From Baffinella frigidus (taxonomy: Eukaryota; Cryptophyceae; Cryptomonadales; Baffinellaceae), in NCBI GenBank assembly GCA_026770585.1, contig MU646354.1:283062-302150 (forward strand): a stretch of DNA of 19,089 nt. The letters run 5' to 3'. The position numbers and the translations under genes were made by a program. Shown piece by piece: positions 16,311 to 19,089 of the stretch (position 1 is the first letter of the stretch; each line of letters begins with the position of its first letter). The notes beneath the pieces are model-generated. The model made no database searches. It saw only the letters and a list, made by a program, of their open reading frames with translations, and had not been told where the DNA came from.

Positions 16311-16437
16311 CTGTTTTGCCTAAGTCGGGCACGGGCGTGGTCTGCCTATGCGTGCCCGCATTCTTTTGAGCTGAAGCACACCACGATTTCTCGTGGCGGT
16401 GCCCGAGAGCCGCTCGCGCCGGCACCAGCTTCTTCTA
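16311..16437. other. Short unassigned gap after the satellite
   Basis: No gene is visible. GGGCACGGGCGTGG, GCGTGCCCGC and GGTGCCCGAGAGCC are loosely related G/C-rich words, and CCACGATTTCTCGTGG near 16381-16396 is a hairpin with 6-bp arms. Confidence 0.4.
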
Positions 16438-16553
16438 CAGGGATACCTCGCTGATAAGAAACGCCCCCCCCCCTAGGCTCACCGTAGAGCCCTAGGCATG
16501 GGCCTACTGTAGGGTCTTAAGTGGGGGGGGTTCTTATGAGCGAGGTACCCCTG
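16438..16553. mobile_element. M1-family palindromic element, copy b
   Basis: The left end CAGGGATACCTCGCTGATAAG and right end CTTATGAGCGAGGTACCCCTG are the M1 TIRs with two changes on the left (shown in part: CAGGGATACCTCGCTGATAA). TA flanks both sides (16436-16437 and 16554-16555). The centre is diverged (CACCGTAGAGCCCTAGGCA) but keeps CTACTGTAGGGTC. Confidence 0.85.
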
Positions 16554-16621
16554 TACCTGACGTGCAGGGTTACCTCGCGCATAAGGAGACGTCAGGTACA
16601 GGGGTACCTCGCTCATAAGAA
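16531..16621. repeat. Perfect 32-bp inverted repeat joining two M1 ends
   Basis: Positions 16531-16562 and 16590-16621 are perfect reverse complements of 32 bases. Each consists of an M1 TIR end plus the adjoining TACCTGACG, so the repeat extends past the element into flanking DNA. Between them lies another, diverged TIR (CAGGGTTACCTCGCGCATAA). This looks like nested insertion or local inversion within an M1 hotspot. Confidence 0.85.
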
Positions 16622-17011
16622 GGCGCACCCCTCTGCGGACCTACAGTATGCGTATCTAGGGTATGTGTGGAGTGAGAGAACCCGCACCGCGCGCGAAACG
16701 GACCACTCAACTCTGCGGCGACGCCTGCGTTCACTGAAGAATCCTGGCATTGGTTGAGACCCCGCTTGGGAGGAGAGAGGCCTCAGAGGCCAAGGCCCGA
16801 CACACAAGACATCGGGGTGAGGGTAGTTTTGTAGCTGCCTGAGATCCTGCAGGTTCAAGAAACGCTCGATGAGTGTGGCAATGGTCGCTCCGCGTGCTCC
16901 TAGGCTCTCTCTCGTGGTTAGGAGCGACCGCTCGGGATCCCGGTGACGCCGCTCGCTGCCCTCAGCCGCAGCTTCCCGCGGTCGTGCCAGCCATGTGCTC
17001 AATAAACTCAA
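16613..17011 (-). other. Unassigned minus-strand open frame, 132 codons
   Basis: A minus-strand frame is open from 17011 to a TGA supplied by the M1 TIR at 16613. It begins at TTG rather than ATG, and no in-frame ATG occurs until about two-thirds of the way through. Residues about 41-61 (GARGATIATLIERFLNLQDL) could form an amphipathic helix and the C-terminal third is arginine-rich. I recognise no family. Chance, or a partial exon, are both possible. Confidence 0.2.
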
Positions 17012-17086
17012 GAAAACGTGTGGTTATTACCGATCGAAACCAACATGGCCACATGTATTCCCTTCCGTAAAGGCCTTGCACGCCTA

Positions 17087-17132
17087 CAGGTGTCCTATGA
17101 GGAGGCGGTTTCATATGAGCGAGGTACCCCTG
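17087..17132. mobile_element. M1 element, short internally deleted copy
   Basis: Between TA at 17085-17086 and TA at 17133-17134 lie only 46 bp, starting CAGGTGTCCTATGAGG and ending with the intact right TIR GAGCGAGGTACCCCTG. The left arm and centre are missing. TA at both ends is consistent with insertion followed by deletion, or with a miniature derivative. Confidence 0.65.
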
Positions 17133-17188
17133 TAAAGCTGGATGCGGGGGCACCTCGAATACAAGAAAGCCAGGTACCTGGAGGAGGT

Positions 17189-17294
17189 TCGCTCATATGA
17201 AACCGCCTCCTCATAGGACCCTACAGTAGGCCTGTGCCTGGGTCCTAGGGTGGTCCTCTGGGGGGGGCGGGTTCTGATGAACTAGGTACCCCTG
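17189..17294. mobile_element. M1-family element, copy c, left end disturbed
   Basis: It contains TCGCTCATATGAAACCGCC, the central CATAGGACCCTACAGTAGG, and a diverged right end (GGTTCTGATGAACTAGGTAC then CCCTG) followed by TA. The first 25 bases are perfectly complementary to 17098-17122 in the short copy next to it, including the shared variant ATATGA. The two probably derive from one insertion. The outermost left TIR is replaced by TACCTGGAGGAGG. Confidence 0.7.
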
Positions 17295-17386
17295 TATTCC
17301 CTTGGGTGAAGGCCTTGCACGACTGACTCCTAGCGGCGCTGGACTTCTCTTCCTCTCTTGTTCTTGCGCTTGTGCCCTGACTCGTA

Positions 17387-17503
17387 CAGGGGCACCTCGC
17401 TCATAAGAAACCGCCCCCCCCTAGGACCCTACAGTAGGAACCTGCCTAGGGTCCTATGGTGGTCCTAGGGGGGGGTCGTTTTTTTATAAGCGAGGTACCC
17501 CTG
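17387..17503. mobile_element. M1-family palindromic element, copy d
   Basis: A full-length copy: TA, CAGGGGCACCTCGCTCATAA, the central CCTAGGACCCTACAGTAGGA and CCTAGGGTCCTATGGTGGTC, and GCGAGGTACCCCTG followed by TA (17504-17505). Only scattered substitutions separate it from copy a at 4457. The right inner arm has become T-rich (CGTTTTTTTATAAG). Confidence 0.9.
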
Positions 17504-17578
17504 TAACCTGTCTTCCAGGGGAGGGGGCGTGCCGTCCTGGCCACGTCTTTTCTCCCTACTTTCCCTGCCCTACGCCTG

Positions 17579-17699
17579 CCACGCCAGAGGGCTGGAACCA
17601 TCCACTTGTGACATCTTTCAGGGGAAAGCGCCTGCATACTTAACGACGCCAGATCTGGCGTGGATAAGACGTCGGTTTCCCTCGAGCCCTCTGGCGTGG
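17579..17699. mobile_element. Possible foldback element with 15-bp TIRs
   Basis: The perfect 15-bp inverted repeats CCACGCCAGAGGGCT (17579-17593) and AGCCCTCTGGCGTGG (17685-17699) enclose a 16-bp perfect palindrome, ACGCCAGATCTGGCGT (17646-17661), which repeats the CGCCAGA word of the ends. The length, 121 bp, and nested symmetry fit the foldback style of this window. No target duplication was seen. Confidence 0.65.
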
Positions 17700-17752
17700 T
17701 GCGCCGTCCAAACCCTAGACCCCAACCCATTAGGTGCAGGGTTTAGGGCGTA

Positions 17753-17871
17753 CAGGGGTACCTTGCTCATAGGACCCCCCCCCCCCCCCCTAGGACCACC
17801 ATAGGGCCCCAGGCATAGGCCTACTGTAGGGTCCTAGGGGGGTGCGGTTTCTTATGAGCGAGGTACCCCTG
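17753..17871. mobile_element. M1-family palindromic element, copy e
   Basis: It begins CAGGGGTACCTTGCTCATAG after TA (17751-17752), has a long C-run, and ends CTTATGAGCGAGGTACCCCTG (in part: GAGCGAGGTACCCCTG) followed by TG, one substitution from TA. The centre matches copy b in orientation (CATAGGCCTACTGTAGGGTC). Confidence 0.85.
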
Positions 17872-17916
17872 TGGGGCTTAGGGTGTGTCCAGCGGACTTG
17901 GCTACCGTTGATGGGG

Positions 17917-17956
17917 GTTGACTTTAGCGGCAGGGAGTTGACTTTAGCGGCGGGGC
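17917..17956. repeat. 20-bp tandem duplication
   Basis: GTTGACTTTAGCGG occurs at 17917-17930 and 17937-17950, a 20-bp period with diverged final bases. Confidence 0.85.
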
Positions 17957-18127
17957 GAGGGGTTGCTGTGGCGCGCGTTCTTGGAGCGCCGCTCTTGGCT
18001 TTTCAAGAGCTCTTCGCTCTTGCGCTTTTCGCTGCGGGCCGGCGCGTCTTCCTTTGCTTTTTTCGCGGGCGATTTCGCGGGTAATTTGCACGGGTGGTTG
18101 GCGGGCAGTTTCTCTTGCTGTTCCCAC

Positions 18128-18215
18128 ACCTGGGGTTTGGGGTTTAGGGGTTGGGGGTTGAGGATTGGGGATTGAGGGTTGGGGGTTGGGGGTTGGGGTG
18201 TAGGGTTCAGGGTGC
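18128..18215 (+). repeat. G-rich telomere-derived array
   Basis: Variants GGGGTTTA, GGGGTTGGGGGTTG, GGGGATTGAGG and GGGTTCAGGG run together on the plus strand. The G runs of three to five are separated by two to four bases, giving strong G-quadruplex potential. The proline/asparagine-rich minus-strand frame (NPQPLNPKP and similar) is a translation of this array and should not be taken as a protein. Confidence 0.8.
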
Positions 18216-18251
18216 TGGCGAGGTTGTGAGCAAGGTGTGGGTGAGAAAAAA

Positions 18252-18431
18252 ATGCGACTCGAGAGATTTTGGAATCAGGTGGGACTAATTGGGCTACGCA
18301 ATGAAATAGGGGAACCGCCCTACGACCTGAAGCAGTTTTCGACCTTCTTGTTTGTCTTATTCTTGGATGATGTCGGACCACACGAGGCGGATCAAATACT
18401 CTTTTTAAACCCCGGGAAGCTGTACAAGTGA
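18252..18431 (+). CDS. Short open frame, 59 codons, ending inside an M2 element
   Basis: From the ATG at 18252 the frame reads MRLERFWNQVGLIG, then EPPYDLKQFSTFLFVLFLDD, and stops at 18429-18431. Composition is ordinary and not repeat-like up to residue 42, where the M2 element at 18378 begins; the last 17 residues come from the element. Removing the element and one GA target copy keeps the frame open for 22 more codons. A different frame there, from about 18560 to 18757, looks more protein-like (EWDLLLFLDLS, KVTYPESYITKY), so the evidence is mixed. Possibly a truncated gene or exon remnant. No family recognised. Confidence 0.25.
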   Translation: MRLERFWNQVGLIGLRNEIGEPPYDLKQFSTFLFVLFLDDVGPHEADQILFLNPGKLYK

Positions 18432-18559
18432 GGCAGTGTGTAGTAATATTCGTATGTGTGGTCACGTGGCGACCCGCTTTTCGGGGGGACACGTGACCAA
18501 CACCACACAAAGCACCTGCACTCGACATTTAAAAAGGGTGCTTGGATAGCCTCGTGTGG
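18378..18559. mobile_element. M2-family element, copy d
   Basis: The ends CCACACGAGGC (18378-18388) and GCCTCGTGTGG (18549-18559) are perfectly inverted, flanked by GA on both sides (18376-18377 and 18560-18561). The centre is an imperfect hairpin (about 18458-18500) with TGGTCACGTG and CACGTGACCA arms and a CCCGCTTTTCGGG loop region closely matching copy a. GTGTAGTAATATTC precedes it, the counterpart of GTGCAGTAATTTTC in copy b. Confidence 0.85.
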
Positions 18560-18561
18560 GA

Positions 18562-19089
18562 GGAGTGGGACCTCTTGCTCTTCCTAGACCTCTCCAGAAA
18601 CACGCGCGCTGGGCCCGCACACATCCTCTCAATTAGGACAAAAAAGCGGGGGAGGCGACACGAGACAAGAAGACGTCGAAAGGTCACCTACCCAGAGTCG
18701 TATATCACCAAGTATACAACGTATACTAAGAAAAAGGGAGAGCACCTGAGCCTCTGAGAGAAGGCAGCGGGCGACCTTCTTGTTTGTCATCGTCTCAGCC
18801 GTCACCTGCTCGCGGCCTGGAAGGTCACCATCGAAACCACTATCCGAACCCCGAACCCCCAAACACGAAACACGCCTGGCCACCTGCTTGCGGAAGACGG
18901 AGCCAGCATCATTCTGATCAATGCAATGCCAACGACAGGACTAGGGGGGCAGAATCGTCCTCATCATTGCAAGACCCCCACTTTTGAGGGCTGGCACTGC
19001 ACCGACGAGGGCGCGTGTTGAGGGCCGTTCTCTCGCGTGAATGCTCTCTCCAAACGCGCACACAGTCCGCTTCGGAAGGGGGGGGTTAG
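18562..19089. other. No confidently recognised gene to the right edge
   Basis: A plus-strand frame ends at 18757 (ending KKKGEHLSL), with a basic stretch KKRGRRHETRRRRK. It is the only protein-like text and has no recognised family. CGACCTTCTTGTTTGTC at 18772-18788 repeats exactly the sequence at 18340-18356. CGAACCCCGAACCCCC near 18846 is telomere-like on the minus strand. The window ends in a G run. Confidence 0.4.

Larger units (their letters stand above)
17054..17321. repeat. 29-bp direct repeats bracketing an M1 cluster
   Basis: TGTATTCCCTT, three variable bases, then (A/G)AAGGCCTTGCACG occurs at 17054-17082 and 17293-17321 with three differences. The interval holds two M1 remnants. This looks like a local segmental duplication whose middle is now occupied by elements. 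Confidence 0.8.

Noticed and set aside
17944-18528. Minus-strand frame ending in a Lys/Ala/Pro-rich stretch that resembles a histone H1 tail
   Set aside because: The upstream half is a translation of an M2 element and the G-rich telomere-like array (NPQPLNPKP text). The basic end alone is low-complexity and there is no globular domain.

Overview
This window looks like repeat-dominated nuclear DNA from a eukaryote, most likely a microbial alga or other protist. I cannot name the species. The evidence is the absence of any recognisable bacterial gene or operon, arrays of the plant/algal-type telomere heptamer TTTAGGG and variants, long (CT)n and (CA)n tracts, many short terminal-inverted-repeat (TIR) elements (MITE-like), and a 6.4-kb satellite. 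No intact protein gene, tRNA or rRNA could be recognised with confidence.

Layout. 1-1150: short tandem repeats and one foldback element (794-954). 1278-2480: telomere-like DNA, first GGGTTTC arrays, then TTTAGGG/TTCAGGG arrays, then G-rich minisatellites; a matching block lies inverted at 3537-3627. 2890-3285: a CT-rich tract flanked by a duplicated segment, and an 18-bp-type repeat. 3350-6490: a cluster of foldback elements of several families inserted into AT-richer, more gene-like DNA. One element (3986-4176) splits an open reading frame, and precise removal rejoins the two halves in frame. 6560-8550: a large inverted duplication. Its right arm leads into a minus-strand open frame with a short predicted coiled coil, the most gene-like single stretch here. 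8749-9220: three tandem copies of a GC-rich unit of about 160 bp. 9885-16310: a satellite of 24 monomers organised mainly as a trimeric higher-order repeat. It includes an exact 814-bp tandem duplication and a third copy 2,158 bp upstream, all with identical 60-bp (CA)n tracts. 16430-17875: a cluster of one palindromic element family (called M1 here) with TA target-site duplications. 17880-19089: G-rich repeats, a short open frame truncated by another element (M2), and unassigned sequence.

Family names M1 to M5 are mine and are used only within this window. M1: TIR beginning CAGGGGTACCTCGCTC, TA duplications. M2: TIR CCAC(A/T)CGAGGCT-like, 2-bp variable duplications, and a central hairpin of about 42 bp. 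M3: TIR elements with an AATTTACTGCAC-type inner repeat. M5: elements beginning TAGCTCTG. The most interesting signals are the M2 central hairpin, whose inner arms differ between copies yet remain complementary, and the split reading frame. Neither amounts to a demonstrated new biological system. No genes in the window can be shown to work together.
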